DNA from: an uncultured Sulfolobales archaeon
GTDB taxonomy: Archaea; Thermoproteota; Thermoprotei_A; Sulfolobales; NBVN01
Direction: 5' to 3'
DNA: 64,000 bases
Assembly (NCBI GenBank): GCA_938017505.1
Contig: CALIKV010000006.1
Coordinates: 1-64,000 of the forward strand
Position numbers and translations under genes: made by a program. Shown here piece after piece: positions 32,349-40,147 of the stretch (within the stretch, counting starts at the first letter, position 1; the number at the start of each line of letters is the position of its first letter). The notes beneath the pieces are model-generated. The model saw nothing but the letters and a program-made list of their open reading frames with translations. It ran no database searches and had not been told where the DNA came from.

Positions 32349-33302
32349 ATGGGATTATTCGAGGGAATTCAGGAGGCTGAGGAGAGGGTAAGAGGTTATG
32401 TTAGGGAGACCCCGTTAGAGTACTCACCGTTCTTAAGTAGGTTGGGTGGCGCTCACGTTAGCCTGAAGCTCGAGAACCTTCAGGTTAGCGGATCCTTTAA
32501 AGCCCGAGGCGTCTTTAATAAGCTCCTATCCTGTAACAACCGCGGCAAGCTCTTCGTGACGGCCTCAAGCGGAAATCACGGCGTTGCATTCGCCTACGCC
32601 ACCACGTTACTAGGTCTGAGAGGGGTTGTGTTCCTGCCTGAGAGCGCTTCTCCAGCCAAGGTTCAGGACATAATGCTTTACGATGTTGAGGTCAGGTTCT
32701 ACGGCAGGGACACAGTAGAGACCGAGGCTTACGCAAGGGAATACGCCGAGGCAAGTGGAGGTACATATATCTCGCCTTACAACGACGTCGAAGTGATCGC
32801 TGGTCAGGGCACCGTTGGAGCGGAGCTGGTCAGACAGCTCAGGGATTTTGACGCGGTGTTAGTGCCTGTAGGTGGCGGGGGTCTGATCTCAGGCATCGCG
32901 GTGTACTTGAAGAACGCGGAACCTGAGGTAATGGTGATTGGCGTGCAACCCGAGAACTCCGCCGTAATGTACTACTCGCTGAAGGCTGGCAGGATATTGA
33001 ACATGGAGACAAAGTCGACGCTGGCTGATGGCGTTGCTGGAGGTATTGAGGAGGGCTCCATAACGTTCGAGCTCTGCAGGAGGTATGTGGATAAATTCAG
33101 TCTCGTAACGGAGGAGGAGATAGCTAACGCGATAAAACTAATGATCGAGAAACACCATATGTTGATTGAGGGTTCAGCTGCACTCCCTATCGCGGCATAC
33201 GTGAAGAATCCAACCATCTACAAGGACAAGAAAATAGTCCTACTTGTAACGGGATGCAGGATAGACTTGAAAACTCTTAAGAAGATCCTTGAAACCCATT
33301 GA
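32349..33302 (+). CDS. Threonine/serine dehydratase (PLP fold type II)
   Basis: Deaminates threonine to 2-oxobutanoate (isoleucine synthesis) or serine to pyruvate. The PLP lysine is in VSGSFKARGVFNKL; substrate-binding SSGNHGVAFAYA and the PLP phosphate loop VPVGGGGLISG follow. At 317 residues there is no C-terminal ACT regulatory domain, so it is of the catabolic or archaeal short type. ATG at 32349 after AGAGGT gives the usual N-terminus; in-frame starts at 32319 and 32322 would add up to ten residues. Confidence 0.92.
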   Translation: MGLFEGIQEAEERVRGYVRETPLEYSPFLSRLGGAHVSLKLENLQVSGSFKARGVFNKLLSCNNRGKLFVTASSGNHGVAFAYATTLLGLRGVVFLPESASPAKVQDIMLYDVEVRFYGRDTVETEAYAREYAEASGGTYISPYNDVEVIAGQGTVGAELVRQLRDFDAVLVPVGGGGLISGIAVYLKNAEPEVMVIGVQPENSAVMYYSLKAGRILNMETKSTLADGVAGGIEEGSITFELCRRYVDKFSLVTEEEIANAIKLMIEKHHMLIEGSAALPIAAYVKNPTIYKDKKIVLLVTGCRIDLKTLKKILETH

Positions 33303-33477
33303 CCCTCCTTACCCCGTCTCTAATTCGTCTGTACTGTGCTGTTGAAGCACGTCTCGCGAAATGTCATGATGAGGCGCTTATCGTTGTTTACGCTAGTATC
33401 TACGTAGGTAACGGATTCGTTGCCTAGGATGGGTAGTGAATCTTCGCGAACTCGGGGATCTAAAAGACATCCTAGTC

Positions 33478-33690
33478 TCTCCGACCCTACAGTCGACCTA
33501 ACGACATTTTGTTATAGTTTCGAATAGTTTCTGTCCAGGTTGGCTGGGGTCTGTGCCCAATGCGCAGGGTTAGGCAAGTCCGAATGAGCACAGGAGGAAG
33601 GAGACGGACGTGAGGACTTCGCCCGTTCACCAAGAAAGCCTTTCCATGAAGAGGCCTGGCGTGACGAAAGCTAACGCAGGTCGGAACGAT
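33478..33690 (+). ncRNA. Candidate structured non-coding RNA, identity unknown
   Basis: No open frame, but four consistent helices. CTGTGC/GCGCAG (33551-33567) has loop CCAAT. GGCAAGTCC (33573-33581) pairs with GGACTTCGCC (33614-33623) with one bulge. GCCTTT/AGAGGC is at 33638-33655. CCTGGCGT/ACGCAGG (33655-33680) has one bulge and a GAAA-containing loop. A possible closing stem is TCCGACC (33480-33486) with GGTCGGA (33679-33685). A TATA-like TGTTATAGTT near 33510 suggests a plus-strand transcript from about 33535. I could not match it to RNase P or SRP RNA with confidence: the RNase P P4 3' strand and the SRP helix 8 motif are missing. Confidence 0.33.
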
Positions 33691-33724
33691 TGAGGTAGGT
33701 TTAATAAAAATACAGGCAGAGGTT

Positions 33725-33761
33725 CCCCACTACATATTTTGTCTGGGGCGAGGTCTCTCGC
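33725..33761. other. Two short hairpins in tandem
   Basis: CCCC (33725-33728) / GGGG (33745-33748) encloses a T-rich loop. GCGAG-GTCT-CTCGC (33748-33761) is a perfect 5-bp tetraloop hairpin. They lie between the candidate RNA and a convergent gene and may act as transcript ends. Confidence 0.3.
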
Positions 33762-33787
33762 AGTCAAGGATCTGAATCACTACCTGT

Positions 33788-34360
33788 TTAAATTGAGGTC
33801 CACAGGTTTTCAGTTAAGCCCCTGACCTCAATCCTCCCGGCAAGCTTCTCTCTGATAGGTTCTGCGTCTCTCCACTCATCCTCGTTTAGCGGCGGGGCGT
33901 CAACCCTCTTCACTATCTCCCTCAACACGCTCACCGCTTTGGCTCCACCGTCCTCAGACTTGGGTACGATTAGCCAGATGTCGTAATAGAGCGATGGTCT
34001 GAAAGCCCTTGGGATCTCTGCGAGGAACTCCAGCAGAATGTAGTCGTCGGTCTCGATCCCTGCCCTGTATAGGACTTTCTTCAGCATGGCCATGAACACT
34101 CCAGTGGGGAGCAGGAAGGCGAGTGCAAGCCCCTTTATGAGTTGCGCGGTAGAGACCTTCATACCCTTAGACCCAGCGACTCTGTCGAGGGCTCTCTGAG
34201 CCTCATCCCTGTCGAGCTCGACGAACCCAACGCCCATCCTCCTCAGGATATCCACTAGAGGTTTCCTAACTATCAAGCCCAGGCTGAAAGTCTTAGAAGC
34301 CTTATCTATGAACCTCTTGCTAACATACAACATGAAAGGTTCCGCAACGATGATGCTCAT
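33788..34360 (-). CDS. Hypothetical protein, 190 residues
   Basis: No family recognised. The N-terminus (IIVAEPFMLYVSKRFIDKA) and the basic RKPLVDILRRMGVGFVELDRDEA suggest a small alpha/beta domain. Residues about 85-115 (LIKGLALAFLLPTGVFMAML) are hydrophobic enough for one membrane pass or a buried helix. The C-terminal half is acidic and charged (EDGGAKAVSVLREIVKRVDAPP). Codon use and the TATA-like TTTTTAAAGG upstream on the minus strand support a real single gene. Confidence 0.62.
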   Translation of the reverse strand: MSIIVAEPFMLYVSKRFIDKASKTFSLGLIVRKPLVDILRRMGVGFVELDRDEAQRALDRVAGSKGMKVSTAQLIKGLALAFLLPTGVFMAMLKKVLYRAGIETDDYILLEFLAEIPRAFRPSLYYDIWLIVPKSEDGGAKAVSVLREIVKRVDAPPLNEDEWRDAEPIREKLAGRIEVRGLTENLWTSI

Positions 34361-34518
34361 ACAAGACCCTCAACAATATTAATAACTCAACCTTTAAAAA
34401 CGTAAAGACTCAACGTTTCTGAAGGGACGAGAGTAGATGCGCCCGACCTAAAGTCTTCCTTTAAATGAGAAGGGGAAGAAAGCTTTAAGCGACGGAATTC
34501 GTTCTGACCTGGCGTCGA

Positions 34519-34618
34519 CTTCCGTAACGCTAGGCCTCCCCCCGTATCGTGGGGAGGGCTTCGGAGTGAACCTGTGAAGACCCTCACATCTATCTTTACT
34601 TTCTACGCCTGACGGAAG
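34519..34618. other. Candidate structured RNA element with closing stem
   Basis: A long-range 7-bp stem, CTTCCGT (34519-34525) / ACGGAAG (34612-34618), encloses a strong hairpin CCTCCCC (34535-34541) / GGGGAGG (34551-34557) and a weaker GTGA/TCAC stem. No coding frame explains it. It is part of a 495-base gene-free stretch (34361-34855). Strand is undecided. Confidence 0.3.
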
Positions 34619-34740
34619 GTTTACAAACTCAACGCTAGAGAGAAGCGATTTCAAACAGGTTTCTAGATCAACTGATGAAGGAGTGATGAAGAGCCCCTAA
34701 TGACAGGCGCTAGACACATTCCAAGTCGGTGAACCCTTAC

Positions 34741-34790
34741 GGAGGAATACGCTGGTTATTACGTAACTTCCTCCAGAGCCCCTGAGGCTC
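34741..34790. other. Strong tandem hairpins downstream of the subtilase gene
   Basis: GGAGGAA-TACG (34741-34751) pairs with CGTA-AC-TTCCTCC (34762-34774), 11 bp with a 2-base bulge. It is followed at once by GAGCC-CCTGA-GGCTC (34776-34790). They begin about 65 bases after the subtilase stop on the minus strand. They could be its terminator or 3' structure, or belong to a small RNA. Confidence 0.35.
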
Positions 34791-34855
34791 GCACACTATA
34801 AATCGGTAGAAGGTTGGCACCTAGTTTCGTGCATTTGGTGTGGTTAGGTGAAAAA

Positions 34856-36109
34856 CTATGATGCAAGCGCTCCTTGAACGGCTGCATAAGCGTCAATGAG
34901 TCCGTAGCCTGAGTACACGTCGAGGCCTGAAGGCCCTATATCTTTCGCTGTGGTTGTGATTACATCATAAATTTCCTTGGGTGTGAGTAAGCGTTCGTTG
35001 TTAGCTAGTCTTAACGCTTGGATTAAGGCTACGACAGCTGAGACGTGGGGTGTAGCCATAGAAGTTCCGCTTAACGTGGCGTACTTGTTGTTCTTGTATG
35101 TCGAATACACGTTCACTCCAGGGGCAGCTACGTCAACTTCAGGACCGTCACTACTCCAGCTGGGGATGCCGTAGTGCTGGTCCACAGCTGCCACAGCGAT
35201 AACCCATTCATACCTGGCCGGGTAGGCCACGTTGTCCGTTGATGGGTTGCCGTCACCTGAGTTCCCCGCCGCAGCTACTAGGGTTGAGCCCATATCGTAT
35301 GCCCACTTCGCAGCGTCTCTCAGGACTTGAGAGTCCGTTGAACCACCAAGGGACATGCTTAAGACCCTTGCATCATCAGCGGTCCCGACCAATCCGTCAG
35401 GGCCCTTCACCGCAAGCGTGATTCCCTCAGCTATATCTGAGTACGTCCCGTAACCAGCGTCGTTCAAAACCTTGACAGCGTATAAGGTTACGTTGGGTGA
35501 GACCCCCGCAGACCCGAATCCGTTTACCTGGGCAGCCACTATCCCGGCGACGTGGGTTCCGTGTCCGTTCTTATCAGCACACTTGCTTAGGTCGTTACCC
35601 ATGTAGGTCTTTGTTCCGACGGTATTGGCGCACCAAGAGACCCTACCCTTTAGGTCGGGGTGACGGTAATAGATGCCTGTGTCGAGGATGGCTACGGTGA
35701 CTCCGTACCCGAGGGAGCTCCAGCCCATTAATTCATAAAACTCGTCCCAGACCAGAGTTGCGTTTATCATGACTGTGTTCCACTTAACATCAGGGCTTGA
35801 GCCGAACTCAAGAACTTCAGCAACCCCATCCTCCTCAACGTACCTCACGCCGGCGTATCTTAAGACCCCCTTGATGGCCTGTCTAGGCAGAACGATGACA
35901 GCGGCTTTAATCTCCTGAATGTTCTTCAGAGGCCGGGTACCGTATGACTTAGCTATACCCTCCACAACATCTTCGTTGATGTAGCCGACGACCACCCTCA
36001 CGAGATCCTCAGCTGGTGATGCAAGGCTGTGTATAGGGACTAAAGCGATCAAAACCAGGAAGGCAAGGATTAGAGCGGCTGAGGCTTTCATAGAGGCTCC
36101 TGTCATCAT
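34856..36109 (-). CDS. Secreted subtilisin-like serine protease (S8) with propeptide
   Basis: Extracellular protease. A signal peptide (residues about 7-27, AALILAFLVLIALVPIHSLA) is followed by a short I9-type propeptide (VRVVVGYINEDVVEG ... RYVEEDGVAEVLE). The catalytic domain has Asp in VAILDTGIYYRHPDL, His in GHGTHVAGIV, oxyanion Asn in AAAGNSGDG and Ser in LSGTSMATPHVSA. It ends soon after the domain, with no C-terminal extension. ATG 36109 is chosen because GGAGG lies just upstream and the TATA box (36140-36149) places the transcript start near 36118; the longer frame to 36151 would cross the promoter. Confidence 0.94.
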   Translation of the reverse strand: MMTGASMKASAALILAFLVLIALVPIHSLASPAEDLVRVVVGYINEDVVEGIAKSYGTRPLKNIQEIKAAVIVLPRQAIKGVLRYAGVRYVEEDGVAEVLEFGSSPDVKWNTVMINATLVWDEFYELMGWSSLGYGVTVAILDTGIYYRHPDLKGRVSWCANTVGTKTYMGNDLSKCADKNGHGTHVAGIVAAQVNGFGSAGVSPNVTLYAVKVLNDAGYGTYSDIAEGITLAVKGPDGLVGTADDARVLSMSLGGSTDSQVLRDAAKWAYDMGSTLVAAAGNSGDGNPSTDNVAYPARYEWVIAVAAVDQHYGIPSWSSDGPEVDVAAPGVNVYSTYKNNKYATLSGTSMATPHVSAVVALIQALRLANNERLLTPKEIYDVITTTAKDIGPSGLDVYSGYGLIDAYAAVQGALAS

Positions 36110-36139
36110 ATAGTCCTCCAGTTGTATTGATGTTTGAAA

Positions 36140-36149
36140 CAATATAAAC
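36140..36149 (-). promoter_or_regulatory. Probable TATA box for the subtilase gene
   Basis: Minus-strand GTTTATATTG is 31-40 bases before ATG 36109, with GGAGG between them. It decides the start codon. Confidence 0.5.
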
Positions 36150-36192
36150 ATCAGGGGAAGCTCCAGTTATTGCTGACTCTACGTAAGGTTGA

Positions 36193-37029
36193 TCACTTCC
36201 AACGTATCTTGGTCTTAATGCTTTTGTCTATCTCCTCACCTATCTCCATCGATCTCATGTACGACGTCTCCACTACCTCCATCAATCCTGCTTTAATTCC
36301 CTTGCTCTCGAGGATCTTCAGCCCTCTTATCGTGGTGCCTGCCGGGGTTGTTACCTCGTCCCTGACCTCCACGGGGTGTATCTCCAACTCCTTGAGTAGC
36401 TTGGTGGTTCCTTCGATCATGTCAAGCACTGCCTTGTATGCGATGTCCCTGGACATGCCGGAGGCGACCGCCCCTAAGACGAGCCCGTCTATTATCTCGG
36501 CCATGAAGGCCGGACCGCTGCCTACCAGGCTTGTCCACGCGTCCAGGTACTCTTCAGGAACCCAGTAGACGCTGCCTAAACACTTGAAGACCTTCTCTAC
36601 AGCGGCTTTCCCGGAGACGCTGACGTCGTTGTTAGTCGCTATGGCTGTAGTTGACCTCCCGACTAAGGCGTTTACGTTCGGCATGGCTCTGAAGACCTCG
36701 GCCCCGTTGAGGGCCTTACTTAGAGTACTCAGTTTAACGCCGGCCATTATAGAGATCACGGTCTTGCCTGACCACAGTCCCCTCGGAACCTGGTTATAGA
36801 GCTCTGGGAAATGATAAGGCTTAACACTTATTATAACTAGCTCGGAATTGCTTACCACGTACGCGTTATCCTTACTCACTAAGGCGCCGAGTCCTGAGGC
36901 CTTCAGGAGGGTCTCATCCCTCCTTCCGCTAGCGTATATCCTAACCTCAGGCATACATGCCTTAAGAGCCTTGATAATTGCCGATCCTATTCTGCCAGCA
37001 CCCAGGACGCCTACGCTCGCCTCGCTCAT
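36193..37029 (-). CDS. proC: Pyrroline-5-carboxylate reductase
   Basis: Last step of proline synthesis, NAD(P)H-dependent. The dinucleotide motif is VGVLGAGRIGSAIIKAL. VIISVKPYHFPE, ISIMAGVKL, FRAMPNVNALVGRSTTAI, VGSGPAFMAEIIDGL and the proline-binding DEVTTPAGTTIRGL are family signatures. At 278 residues the length is normal. A free-standing gene between the subtilase and Tfx genes. Confidence 0.95.
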   Translation of the reverse strand: MSEASVGVLGAGRIGSAIIKALKACMPEVRIYASGRRDETLLKASGLGALVSKDNAYVVSNSELVIISVKPYHFPELYNQVPRGLWSGKTVISIMAGVKLSTLSKALNGAEVFRAMPNVNALVGRSTTAIATNNDVSVSGKAAVEKVFKCLGSVYWVPEEYLDAWTSLVGSGPAFMAEIIDGLVLGAVASGMSRDIAYKAVLDMIEGTTKLLKELEIHPVEVRDEVTTPAGTTIRGLKILESKGIKAGLMEVVETSYMRSMEIGEEIDKSIKTKIRWK

Positions 37030-37145
37030 CGCTCGTCCACCACCTTACTAGTTATATTTTGAGGAACCACGGACATATAAACTCGCTCCTGTCGGGAAGC
37101 CTTGTTAGGATTACCGCTATCAAGTTCGTTTCACTTTCGTCCTGC

Positions 37146-37574
37146 TTAGCGATGCTCGCTGACTTGATAAGTGCCATCCCTGTACAGCGTTATCTTTATC
37201 GGTTTTGACACTCTCATCCCTTTAACGCACCCACTCGCGTTGATCCTTATGTAGTCGTATATGGCCGTGAAGTTTCCTCTCAACTTCACCCCTCTCTCGT
37301 CAGCCAGCTGGATCAGCCTCTGCGGTAACGTCACTAGGTGTGTTCCTGGCTCAACTATAGTCTCCCCAGCCTTCATAAGGTCTCTGTACGTTTTGAGAGT
37401 TTCTTCAGCCAGTCTCACCTTCCTTAAGGCACTCCTCTCTATTACGGAGACGTTCTCCCTGGTCATGCCTAGAGCCTCAGCAACTTCTTTCTGAGTCTTC
37501 CCCTCCATCCTGAGCTTCAGAACCTCATACTGCTTCCTAGTCAGGAAGCCGTATGAACACTGCTCGTCTCTCAC
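37146..37574 (-). CDS. Tfx-family DNA-binding protein
   Basis: Archaeal transcription regulator. The N-terminal HTH reads FLTRKQYEVLKLRMEGKTQ followed by KEVAEALGMTRENVSVIERS, and the C-terminal acidic/ligand-like domain contains the family segments AGETIVEPGTHLVTLPQRLI and FTAIYDYIRINA. In methanogens Tfx binds the fmdECB promoter; the target here is unknown. At 142 residues the length is typical. It is transcribed away from the M50 protease gene, sharing a 69-base divergent region. Confidence 0.9.
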   Translation of the reverse strand: MRDEQCSYGFLTRKQYEVLKLRMEGKTQKEVAEALGMTRENVSVIERSALRKVRLAEETLKTYRDLMKAGETIVEPGTHLVTLPQRLIQLADERGVKLRGNFTAIYDYIRINASGCVKGMRVSKPIKITLYRDGTYQVSEHR

Positions 37575-37643
37575 TGCCCACCGACCGTTGATCGATTCTC
37601 TGCTAGGCTTATATTTACTCCTCCCCTATGACCTTAGGGCTGG

Positions 37644-38273
37644 ATGATGTCTTCATTCGTTTACTTTGGTAGGGGCGTGTACTGGAGGGGCGAGGCCTTT
37701 GACCTCCTTGTTTCATGGACTCTGCTCAGCTTCTCATTCGCGCTCTTCATGAAACCTGACGTCAGTCAGTTACCCTTAAGCCTCCTCTACTCCTCGGTAG
37801 GGGTTGGATCGGCTTTCGTGCTTCATGAACTGGCTCACAGGGAGGTGGCTAAGAAGTACAGGCTAGCGGCTAGGTATAGGGCTTGGTACTTAGGCTTAGT
37901 AGTCACTCTAGCCGTAGCCCTCCTGAACGCCTTCATCAGACTGCCCATCCTCTTTGCAGCCCCGGGAGCTGTGGTGATCTACGGGTACTGGGGTTCCGTT
38001 AGCCCGCGTGCAGAGCTGAGGATCGCTGAAGCAGGTCCGCTGACGAACATAGTCTTAAGCATCGCGGCCTGGCTGATACTCACCGCAACGCCTGTAGGGA
38101 CGTTCACGATGCGCGAGCTGATCTACTACATAGCGAGGATAAACGTCTGGATAGCCTTCTTCAACATGCTCCCGCTACCGCCGTTGGACGGCTTCAAAGT
38201 GCTTAAGAGATCCCCTATCGAGTGGATTGCGATATTCGCGGCGTGTGTGATGATGCTGAGACTGGTTCTTTGA
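37644..38273 (+). CDS. M50-family membrane metalloprotease (site-2 protease-like)
   Basis: Intramembrane zinc protease candidate. The zinc motif HELAHREVAKKY (HExxH) is in the second hydrophobic segment near residue 65, and NMLPLPPLDGFKVL (NxxPxxxLDG) supplies the third ligand. AEAGPLTNIVLS is also typical of the family. About five or six membrane helices in 209 residues; no PDZ domain. Divergent from the Tfx gene, which might be a regulatory partner, but no substrate is evident. Confidence 0.9.
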   Translation: MMSSFVYFGRGVYWRGEAFDLLVSWTLLSFSFALFMKPDVSQLPLSLLYSSVGVGSAFVLHELAHREVAKKYRLAARYRAWYLGLVVTLAVALLNAFIRLPILFAAPGAVVIYGYWGSVSPRAELRIAEAGPLTNIVLSIAAWLILTATPVGTFTMRELIYYIARINVWIAFFNMLPLPPLDGFKVLKRSPIEWIAIFAACVMMLRLVL

Positions 38274-38546
38274 TTTAGGGTGTTGCTCGTTCCCCACTCC
38301 CAACTACAGCAGTATCCGTTCCGAAAGCACTCGCAACGGTCACGTTTCCGCCTCCGCCCATTTCCTATACATGTTTCTTTAAGCCCTCAATCTCCTTAGC
38401 CGGCTCTAAGCCCTACCTTATCGCATAGAATAGCTTCAGGAAAAGAGGTGCATCTGATACCAGCTTTTCAATAAATTGAAGGACTTCAAAAGCCTTTCCC
38501 TAAGGTTTATTAGGTTACGTGTAGTTTATATTAATGTGGTGTTATT

Positions 38547-39545
38547 GTGCGTGGGGTATCGAAGGTCCTCATCGTGGCTTTAATCGCCATAGTGTTGGTG
38601 GTCGTGGGTCTTGTGGCTTACTATGTCAGTCTTCCTAAAGCCCCCTACTCCGTCACCATATACACAGGCGGTACGGGCGGTGTATACTACCCGCTAGGCG
38701 TTAAGCTGGCTGATCTGCTGAATAAGTACGCTGGTGATAAGATCAAGGCCTCGGCCTCCTCAAGCGGAGCTTCAGTCGCTAACGCGAGGGCTCTGGGGAC
38801 GGGAGACGCTAACCTGGTCTTCATACAGAACGACATAGCTTACTACGCTTTAAACGGCCTCTACATGTTCGAGGGCAGTGGGGTTGCGAAGATAAGGGGC
38901 CTCGCAGCCCTATACCCGGAGATAATCCAGGTAATAGTTAGAGCCGACAGCGGGATTAAGTCTATAAGTGATCTTGCCGGGAAGAGAGTCGCTGTCGGGG
39001 CTGCAGGCAGTGGAACTGCTGTCGAGGCTGAGATAATACTCAAGGCGGCTGGGGTGTGGGAGAGGATAACAGTACAGAACCTTGACTTCACTCAAGCAGC
39101 CGAGGCCCTCAAGCTCGGGCAGGTCGACGCAGCGTTCGTCGTAGCTGGGATCCCGACCTCAGCCGTAATGCAGTTAGCGGCGACAACGCCTGTCAACCTA
39201 GTTGAGATACCTGACGCGCTCTTCAACACGCTGAGGCAGCAGGGCTACCTATTCTTCGTGCCCTACACAGTACCTAAGGACACATACACAGGGATGGACA
39301 GGGACGTCAAGACGGCCGCCGTGATGGCTATGCTGGCCATAAGCTCTGACGTGCCTGAAGACATAGCCTACACAATACTTAAAGTGATGTACGACCATAT
39401 AAGCGAGCTCAGGGAAGCCCACCAAAGAGCGCAGGACATAAAGCTTGAGACAGCGCTCAACGGAGTACCCATAAAACTACACCCAGGCGCTTTCAAGTAC
39501 TACCAAGAGAAAGGAGTGAGCGTGCCGACTGAACTGAGACCCTGA
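38547..39545 (+). CDS. TAXI-family TRAP transporter solute-binding protein
   Basis: Extracellular receptor of a sodium- or proton-coupled TRAP importer. An N-terminal membrane helix (VLIVALIAIVLVVVGLVAYY) anchors it. The mature domain begins YSVTIYTGGTGGVYYPLG, the TAXI signature, followed by SSSGASVANARAL and LVFIQNDIAYYAL, and the typical end LHPGAFKYYQEKGV. TAXI proteins often bind glutamate or other dicarboxylates; specificity here is unknown. GTG start. Followed at 14 bases by the DUF1850 gene and then the fused permease. Confidence 0.93.
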   Translation: MRGVSKVLIVALIAIVLVVVGLVAYYVSLPKAPYSVTIYTGGTGGVYYPLGVKLADLLNKYAGDKIKASASSSGASVANARALGTGDANLVFIQNDIAYYALNGLYMFEGSGVAKIRGLAALYPEIIQVIVRADSGIKSISDLAGKRVAVGAAGSGTAVEAEIILKAAGVWERITVQNLDFTQAAEALKLGQVDAAFVVAGIPTSAVMQLAATTPVNLVEIPDALFNTLRQQGYLFFVPYTVPKDTYTGMDRDVKTAAVMAMLAISSDVPEDIAYTILKVMYDHISELREAHQRAQDIKLETALNGVPIKLHPGAFKYYQEKGVSVPTELRP

Positions 39546-39558
39546 ACGTGACTGACGA

Positions 39559-40056
39559 ATGTTGGGCGGGAATAAACTCTTTTTACTTCTCACAACCTCA
39601 ACGCTCATGATACTCCTACTTACGACGCCCATCATCCAGGTCACTAAAGTAAAGACAGGCGACGGGGAAATCGTGACCAGACCCGACGTAAAGACCACGA
39701 TAACTCTGGAGTACGTACACAGCGTCGAGCTAGGGAGGGTTGTAGAGACTTATGAAATAATTAACTGCGAGATTAAACTAACCAGACTAACATGGCCTGG
39801 CCACGGAGCCGGACTCCCCTCAACCCCGAGCGACTTTACAAACCCGGTTGTGAGCGAGGGCGGCGAGTACGTGGTTGAGAACATGTCACTCCACCTAGGG
39901 GACGTGCTGACGTTAAGCATGAAGCACAGAATCAACCCAAGGCTGCTCATAAACGGCGATGAGATCGAGACAGGGGATCTGGTCGAGATAAGGGCGTGCA
40001 CGAGCGAGCCACTGGCGTGGCTCCTCTGGCAGGGACTCGGGAGCTTGTTAAGGTAA
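39559..40056 (+). CDS. DUF1850 protein of the TAXI-TRAP system
   Basis: Small protein with an N-terminal membrane segment (LFLLLTTSTLMILLLTT) and one extracellular DUF1850 domain. The landmark is the ITLEYVHSVELGRVVETYEI segment followed by GHGAGLPS. Such genes accompany TAXI-TRAP transporters and are thought to assist the transporter, though the role is undemonstrated. Sits between receptor and permease in one operon, followed by 91 bases with a possible internal promoter (CTTATTTTTACTT). Confidence 0.85.
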   Translation: MLGGNKLFLLLTTSTLMILLLTTPIIQVTKVKTGDGEIVTRPDVKTTITLEYVHSVELGRVVETYEIINCEIKLTRLTWPGHGAGLPSTPSDFTNPVVSEGGEYVVENMSLHLGDVLTLSMKHRINPRLLINGDEIETGDLVEIRACTSEPLAWLLWQGLGSLLR

Positions 40057-40147
40057 TCACTAGAGTTGAGTCACGAACCCATGGCAGAGGGCCTAATTTA
40101 TAAACGGTACGGCTTATTTTTACTTAGGCTTATGCAGGTGTCTCATC

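Noticed and set aside
34682-34790. Possible C/D box RNA (GTGATGA ... CTGA)
   Set aside because: The boxes are about 100 bases apart, and internal C' and D' boxes are missing, outside the range of archaeal C/D sRNAs.
34745-34800. Minus-strand CTGGAGGAAGTTACG after a hairpin, resembling RNase P P3-J3/4-P4
   Set aside because: GGAGGAA pairs locally in an 11-bp hairpin, the P1/P2 strand would fall in the subtilase gene end, and the 3' conserved region is only a weak match.
38280-38530. A protein-like minus-strand reading (KAFEVLQFIEKLVSDAPLF ... GGGGNVTVASAFGTDTAVV) interrupted by three TAG codons
   Set aside because: The number of stops equals chance expectation for this length and there is no start or ribosome site; TAG readthrough (pyrrolysine) has no support elsewhere in the window.
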